Part shown: positions 22,671 through 29,483 of the stretch, piece after piece
Layout: each line of letters opens with the position of its first letter
Position numbering within the stretch: the first letter of the stretch is position 1
Source of the DNA: Rugamonas violacea
GTDB lineage: Bacteria; Pseudomonadota; Gammaproteobacteria; Burkholderiales; Burkholderiaceae_D
Length of the DNA: 35,292 bases
Assembly: GCF_016461825.1 (NCBI RefSeq)
Contig: NZ_JAEMNU010000083.1
Coordinates: 257,469 to 292,760, forward strand
Direction: 5' to 3'
The notes under the pieces: model-generated
Database searches by the model: none
Told to the model about the DNA's origin: nothing
Seen by the model: the letters and a program-made list of their open reading frames with translations, nothing else
Translations under genes and position numbers: made by a program

Positions 22671-22823
22671 TTAAATCAGCTGCAGCGCGGCATCGCGCCC
22701 CTTCTTCTTCATCTTCTCGTAGGCGTTGGCGGCATCGACCGCCTCCGACGCCGCGCCGGTCATCGAAATGTCGGCGATTGCCTTAAAGCTACCTAACACT
22801 GACGCTGCACCTTGTGCTGCCAT
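22671..22823 (-). CDS. Small T3SS-linked protein, 50 aa, with shared C-terminal motif
   Basis: 50 residues beginning MAAQGAASVLGSFKAIADIS and ending KKKGRDAALQLI. The last 10 residues match the end of the 264-aa protein (KGRNAALELI) at 8 positions. AAGGAGGT lies 3-4 nt before the ATG, a strong ribosome site suggesting high expression. It is first behind the hrp box at 22886-22914. No family is recognised; a structural subunit is possible given its place, but it is shorter than known needle or pilin proteins. Confidence 0.6.
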   Translation of the reverse strand: MAAQGAASVLGSFKAIADISMTGAASEAVDAANAYEKMKKKGRDAALQLI

Positions 22824-22885
22824 ATAACCTCCTTGAGTGGATAAACTACTAAACTCCGCCCCGGATCGACAGGGACGGCTACATA

Positions 22886-22914
22886 TGAGTGCGCGGCGCA
22901 GTGGCGATAGTTCC
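22886..22914 (-). promoter_or_regulatory. hrp box for the three-small-ORF operon
   Basis: On the minus strand it reads GGAACT-N16-GCACTCA, with one mismatch per half. It lies 62 nt upstream of the 50-aa ORF and is divergent from the perfect box at 22982-23010. Confidence 0.68.
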
Positions 22915-22981
22915 CGGCTGCGCCGCAAGACGACAAAAAAACCGTGCCGCCGCTTGCCGCCGCGCGCGCGGCGACGACGAA

Positions 22982-23010
22982 GGAACCGTTGCTCGTCGCC
23001 GCGCCACCCA
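22982..23010 (+). promoter_or_regulatory. hrp box for the chaperone-like gene
   Basis: Reads GGAACC-N16-CCACCCA on the plus strand, a perfect match to GGAACC-N15/16-CCACNNA. The leader to the chosen start is long (about 145 nt). Confidence 0.85.
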
Positions 23011-23155
23011 GCATGACAAGATCGAAGTGAAATGGCTTGCATGCCGCACGACGATGCGTAAAATGGCGCATCCTTATCGCGTTCCCCTCCCCAACCCAGG
23101 CGTCCCAACGGTTCTCCGCAACCACATGGCCTCCACCTCGCAGCGGAATATTGAA

Positions 23156-23581
23156 ATGACTGGTGAACTCGATGGCTCCCTGGCGGGCATGACGCGCTTC
23201 CTGCGCGAGATGGTCGATCTGGCCGAACAGGCCGACGCGGCCCATACGGCGCCGGTGCTGGAGCTGCGCTTGGGCGCCATCGCCACCAGCAGCACCGTCA
23301 CGCTGCGCGACGCCCTGCCCTGCCTGACCATCGTGGCGACCCTGCCGCGCAGCGAGCAGCTGCCCTACGGCTGCTGGCCGCCGGCGGCGCTGACGGCCGC
23401 CGACGGCGCCACCGAGCTGTTATGGCAGGCCGACAATGGCTGCCATGTGGCGATCCGCACCATCCCGATCGCCGATTTCAGCGACGAACCCGGCGTGCTC
23501 GACGCCATCATGGCGCTGGCCGACCAGGCGGCGGCATGGCTCGCCGCCGCCAAAACCAGGCCGTCCGGCGGCACGCGCTGA
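23156..23581 (+). CDS. CesT-type T3SS chaperone-like protein
   Basis: 141 residues from the chosen ATG. An N-terminal helix (MTRFLREMVDLAEQ), strands (LTIVATLPR, TELLWQADNG, CHVAIRTIPIADF) and a long C-terminal helix (GVLDAIMALADQAAAWLAAA) give the order of elements seen in class I T3SS chaperones. The start at 23156 has only a weak GGAA site; ATG at 23126 or further upstream is possible. It has a perfect hrp box and is convergent with the sigma gene. No effector gene lies beside it; its client may be one of the effectors elsewhere in the cluster. Confidence 0.6.
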   Translation: MTGELDGSLAGMTRFLREMVDLAEQADAAHTAPVLELRLGAIATSSTVTLRDALPCLTIVATLPRSEQLPYGCWPPAALTAADGATELLWQADNGCHVAIRTIPIADFSDEPGVLDAIMALADQAAAWLAAAKTRPSGGTR

Positions 23582-23612
23582 GCGCGCCGCCCGCATGTGG
23601 CGGCGGCGCGGC

Positions 23613-24188
23613 TTAGGCGCATTCGAGACGCATCGCCGTACGCACCCGCGACACGCGCGAACGCACCGTCCCGATCGGAATGCACAGCTGTTCGGCGGCC
23701 TGCTCGTAGGTCGACTCGCCGTCGAGCACGGCGTCGAAGGTGGCACGGATCGGTGCCGGCAGTTGATCCAGCAGTGCCTGCACCTTGCCGGCGATCTGGC
23801 GCAGCTCGACCAGTTTCGCCGGGTCGGCCTCGGTGTCGGCGATCTGCTCCAAAAAGGTCTCGTCGACGCATTCGTACATGTCGGCGCAGTTGCGGCGCAC
23901 TTGGTTGCGGGCCAGATTCAGGGCGATGCCAAACAACCAGGTCGACGGTTTGGACAGGCCGGAGAAGCGGTCGGCGCAACGCGCCGCCTCGACAAAAGTG
24001 TTCTGCACCACGTCGGCGGCGTCCTCCGCATTGCGCAGGTAGCGCTGCACGAAGCGCAGCAGGTGCTGATGGTGTTTGCGGTACAGCTGGTCGAGGTCGA
24101 GCGGCGCCACGGCGGATGGCATCAGGCCTGGTTGGGCGGCGCCAGACAGGGCGGCAACTTCGTTCACAACTGTGCTGGCATGCGTCAT
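23613..24188 (-). CDS. ECF sigma factor, probable HrpL equivalent
   Basis: 191 residues, close to HrpL (about 184). Region 2 is seen in LYRKHHQHLLRFVQRYLRNAEDAADVVQNTFVEA and the KPSTWLFGIALNLARNQVRR core-binding segment. Region 4 is seen in LPAPIRATFDAVLDGESTYEQAAEQLCIPIGTVRSRVSR, the promoter-reading helix-turn-helix. Ten hrp boxes in the same window make this the obvious candidate to read them; that is inference. The start at 24188 has GGAG 6 nt upstream; an ATG four codons upstream overlaps that site. No hrp box is visible before it, so positive autoregulation is not evident. Confidence 0.88.
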   Translation of the reverse strand: MTHASTVVNEVAALSGAAQPGLMPSAVAPLDLDQLYRKHHQHLLRFVQRYLRNAEDAADVVQNTFVEAARCADRFSGLSKPSTWLFGIALNLARNQVRRNCADMYECVDETFLEQIADTEADPAKLVELRQIAGKVQALLDQLPAPIRATFDAVLDGESTYEQAAEQLCIPIGTVRSRVSRVRTAMRLECA

Positions 24189-24308
24189 ATTTTTCTCCAA
24201 GAACCTGCGTTAAACGTCCATGTGACTGGGTGGCGGAGCGCGATATCGGCAACGCCGCCACGACTTGAATGAACAATATCAGCGACCCGCAGCGGAAAAA
24301 ACGAACTG

Positions 24309-24342
24309 TGAGCATTGATGAGAAATTGAGGAATTTTGAGAA
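24309..24342. promoter_or_regulatory. Array of four TGAG[G/A/C]A repeats, candidate operator
   Basis: Four copies begin at 24309, 24319, 24327 and 24337, spaced 10, 8 and 10 nt; the last three extend to TGAGAA or TGAGGAA. They lie about 120-155 nt upstream of the sigma gene start. Direct repeats at near-helical spacing are typical of OmpR/PhoB-type regulator sites, and such a regulator is encoded next door. Confidence 0.4.
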
Positions 24343-24365
24343 TCTCGGCCCCGCCTGCATCGCTC

Positions 24366-24386
24366 AAAAACCGGACAAAGCCCGGT
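24366..24386 (-). terminator. Rho-independent terminator after the response-regulator gene
   Basis: On the minus strand ACCGG-GCTTTGT-CCGGT leads into five T residues. It lies about 100 nt past the regulator stop and would end the pilus transcript before the sigma gene. Confidence 0.6.
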
Positions 24387-24482
24387 CGGAAGCCGGTTGC
24401 AATGCGGCCGGAGCCGGGCAGTTGGGAAGTCGGAAGGGCGCAGCCATGGCGGCCGCAGGCGCGGCGCCGGCAATGGTGAAGC

Positions 24483-25184
24483 CTAGGCGGTCGGCGCGGC
24501 GTCCTGCTCGGCCAGTTCGAGCCGGTAGCCCTGGTTGTAGGCGGTGCGGATGTTGACGGCGCCGGCCAGCGCGGCGGACAGCTTCTTGCGCAGCTTGTAG
24601 ACGTGCTGCTCGATGGTGCGGCCGGCCACCTCGCTGCCGGTGCCCCAGATCGCGCTGCCGATGGTCTCGCGCGAGATGTAGACGCCGGGCGAGGAAAAGA
24701 ACAGCCAGGCCATGGTGAATTCACGCGGCGTCAGCTCGATGGCCTGCCCCAGATAGCAAAAGCTGGCGGCCTCGCGGTCGAGCTGGAAACCGGACATGTC
24801 GATGGCGCGGCGCGCCTGGCGCTGGCCGGCGCGGCGCAACACGGCGCGGATGCGCGCCACCAGTTCGACCTCCTCGAACGGCCGCAGCAACACGTCGTCG
24901 GCGCCGGCGTTGAGCAGCTCGGCGACCCACTCCGCGTTGCGCAACGCCGACAGCACCAGCACCGGCGTGTTCTCGCCGGCGCGGCAGGTCAGCCAGGAAA
25001 ACAGATTGTCGTTGGCTTGGCTATCGCCGAGGTCGATCAGGATGAAGTCGAAGCTGCGCCGGTGGATCGCCCGCAGCAGCAGGCTGTCGCTGGCGAAGCG
25101 CTCGCAGGCGAAGCCGGCGCGCGCCAACGCCACGCGCAGTTGTTCGAACTGCGCTTCGCCCGGGACGTGGCAAGCGATATTCAT
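24483..25184 (-). CDS. OmpR/PhoB-family response regulator with degenerate receiver
   Basis: 233 residues: receiver domain (about 1-118) and winged-helix DNA-binding domain (about 128-225; LTPREFTMAWLFFSSPG, RTIEQHVYKLRKKL, NIRTAYNQGYRL). Asp51 is present, but the acidic pair near residue 10 is missing (ACHVPGEA) and the conserved Lys is Arg101 (RPFE instead of KPFE). Phosphorylation control may therefore be altered or lost. It lies 25 nt after the transglycosylase in the pilus operon and just upstream of the sigma gene. HrpG of Xanthomonas and Ralstonia is of this class, so a role in T3SS control is plausible but inferred. No histidine kinase is in the window. Confidence 0.88.
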   Translation of the reverse strand: MNIACHVPGEAQFEQLRVALARAGFACERFASDSLLLRAIHRRSFDFILIDLGDSQANDNLFSWLTCRAGENTPVLVLSALRNAEWVAELLNAGADDVLLRPFEEVELVARIRAVLRRAGQRQARRAIDMSGFQLDREAASFCYLGQAIELTPREFTMAWLFFSSPGVYISRETIGSAIWGTGSEVAGRTIEQHVYKLRKKLSAALAGAVNIRTAYNQGYRLELAEQDAAPTA

Positions 25185-25209
25185 CTGCGGCGGGGGCGGG
25201 CCGAGGGCC

Positions 25210-25671
25210 TCATTGGCCGGCGCCCTGTTGCAGCACGGCCGGTGGAATGTTCTTGTAGACGCGCAGCGCGTACTTCAGGCGCAGCGCCGGCTTGCTGGAG
25301 TTGTAGGCGCCGATCGCGTCCCACGAGTTGCCCAGCCTTTGCATGTTCTGCGCCAGGATCCAGGCGCCCACCTGGATGCTGGTGCACGGTTCGAGCAGCT
25401 GCCGCTCGTCCAGGCCGAACTGGCGCAGGCGCGGCAGCCAGCTGCTGTTGATCTGCATCAGGCCGACATCGTAGGAGCCGTTCTTGTTCTGGTTCCTGGC
25501 CGCCGGATTCAAGCCCGACTCGGTCTTGGCGATGGCGTACAACAGGTGCGGGTTGACACCGTAGCGCGTGCCCGCCTCCTCCCAGCAAGCCTGCGCCGCA
25601 GCCGGCGCCAGCGCCAGGCAGAGCAACGCGGCGGCCCGCCGCGCCGCCGAGTCCCGGATGTGCGCCCTCAC
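25210..25671 (-). CDS. Lytic transglycosylase (IpgF/PilT-R64/VirB1-like)
   Basis: 153 residues with a signal peptide (about residues 1-28). The catalytic region AIAKTESGLNPAA carries the active Glu, followed by SYDVGLMQINSSWLPRL and GAWILAQNMQRLG, as in small lysozyme-like transglycosylases of the IpgF/IagB/VirB1 group. Two Cys (in QACWEE and LEPCTS) may form a disulfide. It opens gaps in peptidoglycan for an envelope machine. The start GTG overlaps the pilV stop (GTGA), so it belongs to the pilus operon, but the same enzyme family serves T3SSs. Confidence 0.88.
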   Translation of the reverse strand: MRAHIRDSAARRAAALLCLALAPAAAQACWEEAGTRYGVNPHLLYAIAKTESGLNPAARNQNKNGSYDVGLMQINSSWLPRLRQFGLDERQLLEPCTSIQVGAWILAQNMQRLGNSWDAIGAYNSSKPALRLKYALRVYKNIPPAVLQQGAGQ

Positions 25672-27329
25672 TGGAACAAGTCCATGTTCCAGCCGGTGGA
25701 CAGGGGTACCTGCTCCACCACGCTGCCGTCGTAGTTCCTGAAGTTGGCCCGGTTGAAGGGCGTGGTGGGGCCCTCGAGGGTGCTCCAGGACGGGCGGATC
25801 CGCACGCTGTAGCCGGTTCGGTTGCGCTGCACCGTCTTCGACAGCGTGGCGTTGATGGTCGCCGAGCTGTTATCGATGCGCACCGACTCCGCGTCGGTAT
25901 GACCGATGGAGGAGCCGGTGTCGTTGTCGATAATGTCGACCTGCAGCCGCACCTGGCCTTGTACCTTGTCGTTGTTGGCCAGGTCGCGGTTCATCCTGGC
26001 CCAGACGTTGACGTTGATCAGACCATTCTTGGTCGGCATCATCTGGCGCTTGATCTCCGCCTCCCAGGTGTCGACCGCCTGGGAATAATTGCGCGGGCCG
26101 TGATAGGCCGTGGTGCATTCGGGATCGGGCACCCTCACGGAGGATGGCATGATCACCGCACAGCCGGTGTCGCTGGCTTGCAGCGCCATGTTGGTCTGCG
26201 ACTGCCACAGGCCGAACTGGCAGGACATCACCAGACCGCTGGCGTCGCGCGCCATGGTGCCGTCCGGGTCGTCGGCGTCGCAGGCGCTCTTGGCCACCAC
26301 CACCCGGTTGAGGATGGCGTCGTGGCTGCCCAGGCGGCCGGGCAGCGCCAGGTTGCCGTCCTGGTCGACCGCCAGCGCCTTCCACTGGCTGCCGTTCCAG
26401 GTGAAGCCACGGCTCAAATCCAACACCATGCGCACGTCGCCCGGCTGGTTGTCGCTGCCCGGCAGGGCGGCGAAGCTCGCCACCGGGTCCTTCCAAAATG
26501 CCGCGCCCTGGCGCTTCCACACGCCGGACTGGCAGCTCAGCACGCGGCCCTGGGTGTCGACCGCGATCTTGCCGGTGCCGGCGGCCACGGTGCAGCGCGG
26601 GTCGCCGGCGTCGTTCTCGGTGGCCTGGGCGCCGCTGCCGGGCAGCATGTGGATCGGCGCGCGCATCTGGTTCAACTCCGGCCGCCCCGGCACCGCGCTG
26701 CGGTAGAGGAAGTCGGTGGACAGCTGGCCCGGACCGTCGAAGAACAGGTTGGACACCAGGTGGCCGGCGTCGTCGGCGCCGCCGGTGAGCGCCGCCGCCG
26801 CCCCCGGGCACTTGGCGCCCCGGTAGGCGGTGGTGACCATGCTCCACGAGGCGCCGACGGCGGTGCCCGGCGTCGCCGCCGTGATGTAGCCGCTGCCCTG
26901 GCCGGCGCCGGCCGCCACCGCAGCGATGTTCTTGTCTTCGATCTTCTGCCCGCCGCTGCCGACGATCAGCGCATCGAGCTTGCCGCTGCCCGGCGTCGGC
27001 TGGCGCACCAGCACACAGCTCACTTGCTGATAGCCGTTCTGCGGCGCGAAGCCGGCCGGCAGGAAGCGCTGCGCCTTGAGCGCGGCAATGTCGACCACCG
27101 CCACGCTGGCCGCCGCCGGCGTGGCCGCCAGCAGCGCCTGGTAGTTGGCGCCGATATACTGGCGCGCCGCCGCCACCACCTGCGCCTGGTACAGCGCCGC
27201 CTGCTGGCCCTCGCCGTCGTCGAGGGCGTCGCCGATCATGGCCGACAAACCGGCCATCATGATCGAACCGATCGCCAGCGCGCCGATCATCTCGATCAGC
27301 GTCATGCCACCCTGCCTGGATATCTTCAT
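25668..27329 (-). CDS. pilV: PilV-like minor pilin / tip adhesin
   Basis: 553 residues. The N-terminus has a prepilin signal: short leader MKISRQGG, then MTLIEMIGALAIGSIMMAGL with Glu5 of the mature protein. A pilin-like domain follows (QAQVVAAARQYIGANYQALL), then a long C-terminal region with repeated CTVA-GTGKI/CQSGVWK and CQFGLWQ modules, ending NMDLFQ. This is the form of R64 PilV, whose C-terminus binds recipient lipopolysaccharide. GAGGA lies about 6 nt before the ATG. I see no shufflon segments after it; the next gene starts within its stop codon. Confidence 0.85.
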   Translation of the reverse strand: MKISRQGGMTLIEMIGALAIGSIMMAGLSAMIGDALDDGEGQQAALYQAQVVAAARQYIGANYQALLAATPAAASVAVVDIAALKAQRFLPAGFAPQNGYQQVSCVLVRQPTPGSGKLDALIVGSGGQKIEDKNIAAVAAGAGQGSGYITAATPGTAVGASWSMVTTAYRGAKCPGAAAALTGGADDAGHLVSNLFFDGPGQLSTDFLYRSAVPGRPELNQMRAPIHMLPGSGAQATENDAGDPRCTVAAGTGKIAVDTQGRVLSCQSGVWKRQGAAFWKDPVASFAALPGSDNQPGDVRMVLDLSRGFTWNGSQWKALAVDQDGNLALPGRLGSHDAILNRVVVAKSACDADDPDGTMARDASGLVMSCQFGLWQSQTNMALQASDTGCAVIMPSSVRVPDPECTTAYHGPRNYSQAVDTWEAEIKRQMMPTKNGLINVNVWARMNRDLANNDKVQGQVRLQVDIIDNDTGSSIGHTDAESVRIDNSSATINATLSKTVQRNRTGYSVRIRPSWSTLEGPTTPFNRANFRNYDGSVVEQVPLSTGWNMDLFQ

Positions 27330-27344
27330 AAGCGTCCTCGTTGC

Positions 27345-27380
27345 GTGTCAATGAGTGTCAATGAGTTTCAATGAGTTCCA
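27345..27380. repeat. 10-bp tandem repeat between pilM-like and pilV genes
   Basis: Two perfect copies of GTGTCAATGA, a third with one change (GTTTCAATGA) and a partial fourth fill most of the short gap between the two genes, just after the pilM-like stop. Confidence 0.7.
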
Positions 27381-27387
27381 ACGCGCG

Positions 27388-27885
27388 TCATTGCGCCAGC
27401 ACGATCCAGACCGGGCTGCCGTCCGGGATGGCCAGCTCGGCCGGCGTGGGCAGCTTGATCTGGGTGTCGCCGAAAATGGGCGAGTACAAATTGCTGTCGC
27501 CGCTGCGGTAGACGCCGGCCAGCACCGAATTGCGCGACAGGCGCACGATGTCGGCGACGATATTGGTGTCCGGCGGCTGCGCCGCGTAGATGTAAATGGT
27601 GCCGGCGGCGTTGCGGTAGTTGGCCCAGATCGTGGTGGCCGCTGCGGCGGCCAGCGGCGACCACGCCTGCAGCACGCCGCCGGCGCGCAGCGTCGCCAGG
27701 TTGACGCTGCGCGGGCCGCCGCCGTGGCCGGCGAAATAACGCGCCACCGCGTCGCGGTACAGCGCCATCTCGTCGGCCTGCCGGTCGGCCCGGGCCTGGC
27801 GCTGCACTTCGATGCCGGCCTTGTCGGCGCTCGCGTAGTAGCCGGCGAGGGATATCAGCACGGTCAACACCGCCAGGTTCCACAT
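27388..27885 (-). CDS. pilM: PilM-like type IVb pilus protein
   Basis: 165 residues. One N-terminal membrane helix (MWNLAVLTVLISLAGYYAS) and a periplasmic domain with a helical start and strands ending in SPVWIVLAQ. The size and form are those of R64 PilM, a small inner-membrane protein of the pilus. Here it lies late in the operon, before pilV, not at the front as in R64. The ATG directly follows the ATPase stop (TAG-ATG). Confidence 0.65.
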   Translation of the reverse strand: MWNLAVLTVLISLAGYYASADKAGIEVQRQARADRQADEMALYRDAVARYFAGHGGGPRSVNLATLRAGGVLQAWSPLAAAAATTIWANYRNAAGTIYIYAAQPPDTNIVADIVRLSRNSVLAGVYRSGDSNLYSPIFGDTQIKLPTPAELAIPDGSPVWIVLAQ

Positions 27886-28863
27886 CTAGGCCGCCGCCAT
27901 TCTTTGCGCCGCCGCGTTGGCGCTGATCATCGAAGCCATCTGCCGGCGCAGCTCCGAGGCCAGCATCTCGTGGTCGCCGCAGCGCAGCGTGGCGCGCGCC
28001 GCCGCCGCGTCCTTCAGCGACAGCAGCTCGGCCTTGAGCATCGCCTTGGGACCGCGCAGCAGTTGCTGGTGCAGCACCGCGCCCAAACCGTCGGCCAGCA
28101 GCGCCTGGCTGCGCTCGGCCGGCAGCTTGTGGCTGGCCAGCGCCTGCAACTTGCCGACCGCCTGCACCACGCTGTCGGCCAGCATGGTGGTGACGATCAG
28201 GTGGCCGTTGACGCTGGCCTGCAACACCTCGACGGCGGTCTCGTGGTCGCTGATCTCATCGATCAGGATGGTCTGCGCGCCCGAGCGCAGCAACTGGCGG
28301 AAGGCGCCGGCGAAATGGCGCGGCTCGGCCGGCATGCTGGTTTGGAAGCAGATGCCCTGGCCATGGCTGCCCTCCAGCGGCAGCTCGATCGGCCGCTCGC
28401 CGGTGACGGCCACGCCGCCGTGCGCCCGCAGCCGGTCGCGCACCAGGGCGCAGGCGCTCATCGTCTTGCCCGACTTGACACCGCCGGCGACGATCACCAG
28501 GCCGCTCAGGTCGCGCGCCATCAACTGGTGCAAGTAGGCCTGCGGCAGGCCAAGCGCGGCGAGCGACTCGACCCGGCCGGCCATCTTGCGTAGCACGAAG
28601 GTCAGCCCGGCCACGGCGCGCAGCACCGTGACGCGGTAGTTGACCTGGTCGTGGCTGACCTGGAAGGCGTTGGCCGCCGGCGCGCCAATGAGGCGGGCGT
28701 GGCACAGCGTGCCAAGGCGGTCCAGATCGGCACGCAGGGCCGGCCCGGCGCACAGCGGATTGGCCGGCGCGCCCGGCACGTCGGAAAAACGCTCGGCCAC
28801 GCCGGGGTGGCCCAGATACAGGTCGGAGAAGTCGAGTTCCCGCACTTTGCTGGCGTCGCTCAT
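27886..28863 (-). CDS. PilT-like secretion/retraction ATPase, divergent
   Basis: 325 residues from the ATG at 28863 (a TTG at 28881 is also possible). The order of motifs is that of PilT/GspE ATPases: an N-terminal domain, Walker A GGVKSGKT, an Asp-box-like TGERPIEL, Walker B region TILIDEISDHETAVEVLQAS and a His-box-like NGHLIVTTML. Standard PilT has GEMRD in the Walker B region; here it is DEISD. R64 thin-pilus operons do not carry a retraction ATPase, so this gene sets the operon apart and suggests a retractable pilus or an added motor. It lies between pilS and the pilM-like gene. Confidence 0.8.
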   Translation of the reverse strand: MSDASKVRELDFSDLYLGHPGVAERFSDVPGAPANPLCAGPALRADLDRLGTLCHARLIGAPAANAFQVSHDQVNYRVTVLRAVAGLTFVLRKMAGRVESLAALGLPQAYLHQLMARDLSGLVIVAGGVKSGKTMSACALVRDRLRAHGGVAVTGERPIELPLEGSHGQGICFQTSMPAEPRHFAGAFRQLLRSGAQTILIDEISDHETAVEVLQASVNGHLIVTTMLADSVVQAVGKLQALASHKLPAERSQALLADGLGAVLHQQLLRGPKAMLKAELLSLKDAAAARATLRCGDHEMLASELRRQMASMISANAAAQRMAAA

Positions 28864-28887
28864 TGGTGCTTGCTCGCTCAAGGTGGC

Positions 28888-29433
28888 TCAGTTCGCGGCG
28901 AAGGCGAGCTTGTTGGCGGGCGCGGTGCAGACCCCCAGGGCCGCCTCGGCGTTGACCGGGAAAGTGGTAACCTCCCCCTTGCCGTCGTTGTCGATCTTGG
29001 TCCAACCGTTGGCGCCGGTGACCAGGTTGATGCACACGTCCTGCGGCACCGACGGATAGTTAATGACGAAGGAGCCGCCGTTGGGGCCCGGGGTCACCGT
29101 GACGGCGCCGCCCCAGGAGTTGGTCACGGTCTTTTTGTCGCTGTCGACCACCAGTGAGCCGGGAATGGCGTGCGCCGCGACCAGCGTGGAAACGATGGTG
29201 GCCGGATAGATCTGGCCGGAGTACAGCTTCTTGACGGCGGTGCGCAGCGATACCACCTCCTCCGAGGCCTGGTTCGAGCGGGCGTTGCCGAAGGCGCTGC
29301 TGAGCAGCGACACGGCGCCCAGAATGACGATGGCGGCGATGCCGAGATAGGCGATCCCCTCCAGCAGCGAGGCGCCGCGTTGACGGCTGCGGAAGGCAAC
29401 GATGCCCAGCTTGTTCATGGAAGCTTTTTTCAT
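28888..29433 (-). CDS. pilS: PilS-like type IVb major pilin
   Basis: 181 residues. A 20-residue leader ends RQRG, then ASLLEGIAYLGIAAIVILGAV with Glu at mature position 5, followed by the usual helix and strand-rich head. Two Cys near the C-terminus (DVCINL and GVCTAP) can form the pilin disulfide. The long leader marks type IVb. The start at 29433 has AGGA 8 nt upstream; an ATG five codons upstream lacks a site. A prepilin peptidase is needed but not seen in this window. Confidence 0.88.
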   Translation of the reverse strand: MKKASMNKLGIVAFRSRQRGASLLEGIAYLGIAAIVILGAVSLLSSAFGNARSNQASEEVVSLRTAVKKLYSGQIYPATIVSTLVAAHAIPGSLVVDSDKKTVTNSWGGAVTVTPGPNGGSFVINYPSVPQDVCINLVTGANGWTKIDNDGKGEVTTFPVNAEAALGVCTAPANKLAFAAN

Positions 29434-29483
29434 GGTGCGGTTCCTCATTCAAAGTTAAAAGAAAAGACAACGGAAAGAAAAAA

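Larger units (their letters stand above)
22824..23155. other. Divergent promoter region without a confident gene
   Basis: This stretch holds two back-to-back hrp boxes (22886-22914 minus and 22982-23010 plus) and the leader of the chaperone-like gene. The frame of that gene is open through the whole region, so in-frame starts upstream of 23156 (ATG at 23126, 23063 or 23054) cannot be excluded. Confidence 0.6.
24189..24482. other. Intergenic control region upstream of the sigma gene
   Basis: A 294-nt gap with no gene. It contains the TGAG repeat array, a terminator for the upstream operon, and an AT-rich patch that contrasts with its surroundings. I see no convincing sigma-54 site (GG-N10-GC), which in Pseudomonas syringae controls hrpL. 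Confidence 0.55.

Noticed and set aside
24189..24300. Sigma-54 promoter before the ECF sigma gene
   Set aside because: The closest element (TGGACGTTTAACGC) has GG and GC separated by 9 nt rather than 10 and matches the consensus poorly.
25668..26100. Shufflon segments at the pilV 3' end
   Set aside because: No inverted 19-bp-like repeats or alternative C-terminal cassettes were seen, no recombinase gene is nearby, and the transglycosylase gene overlaps the pilV stop.
29433..29448. GGAACC just upstream of pilS
   Set aside because: No CCAC-like -10 half at the right distance; it overlaps the ribosome site and start of pilS.
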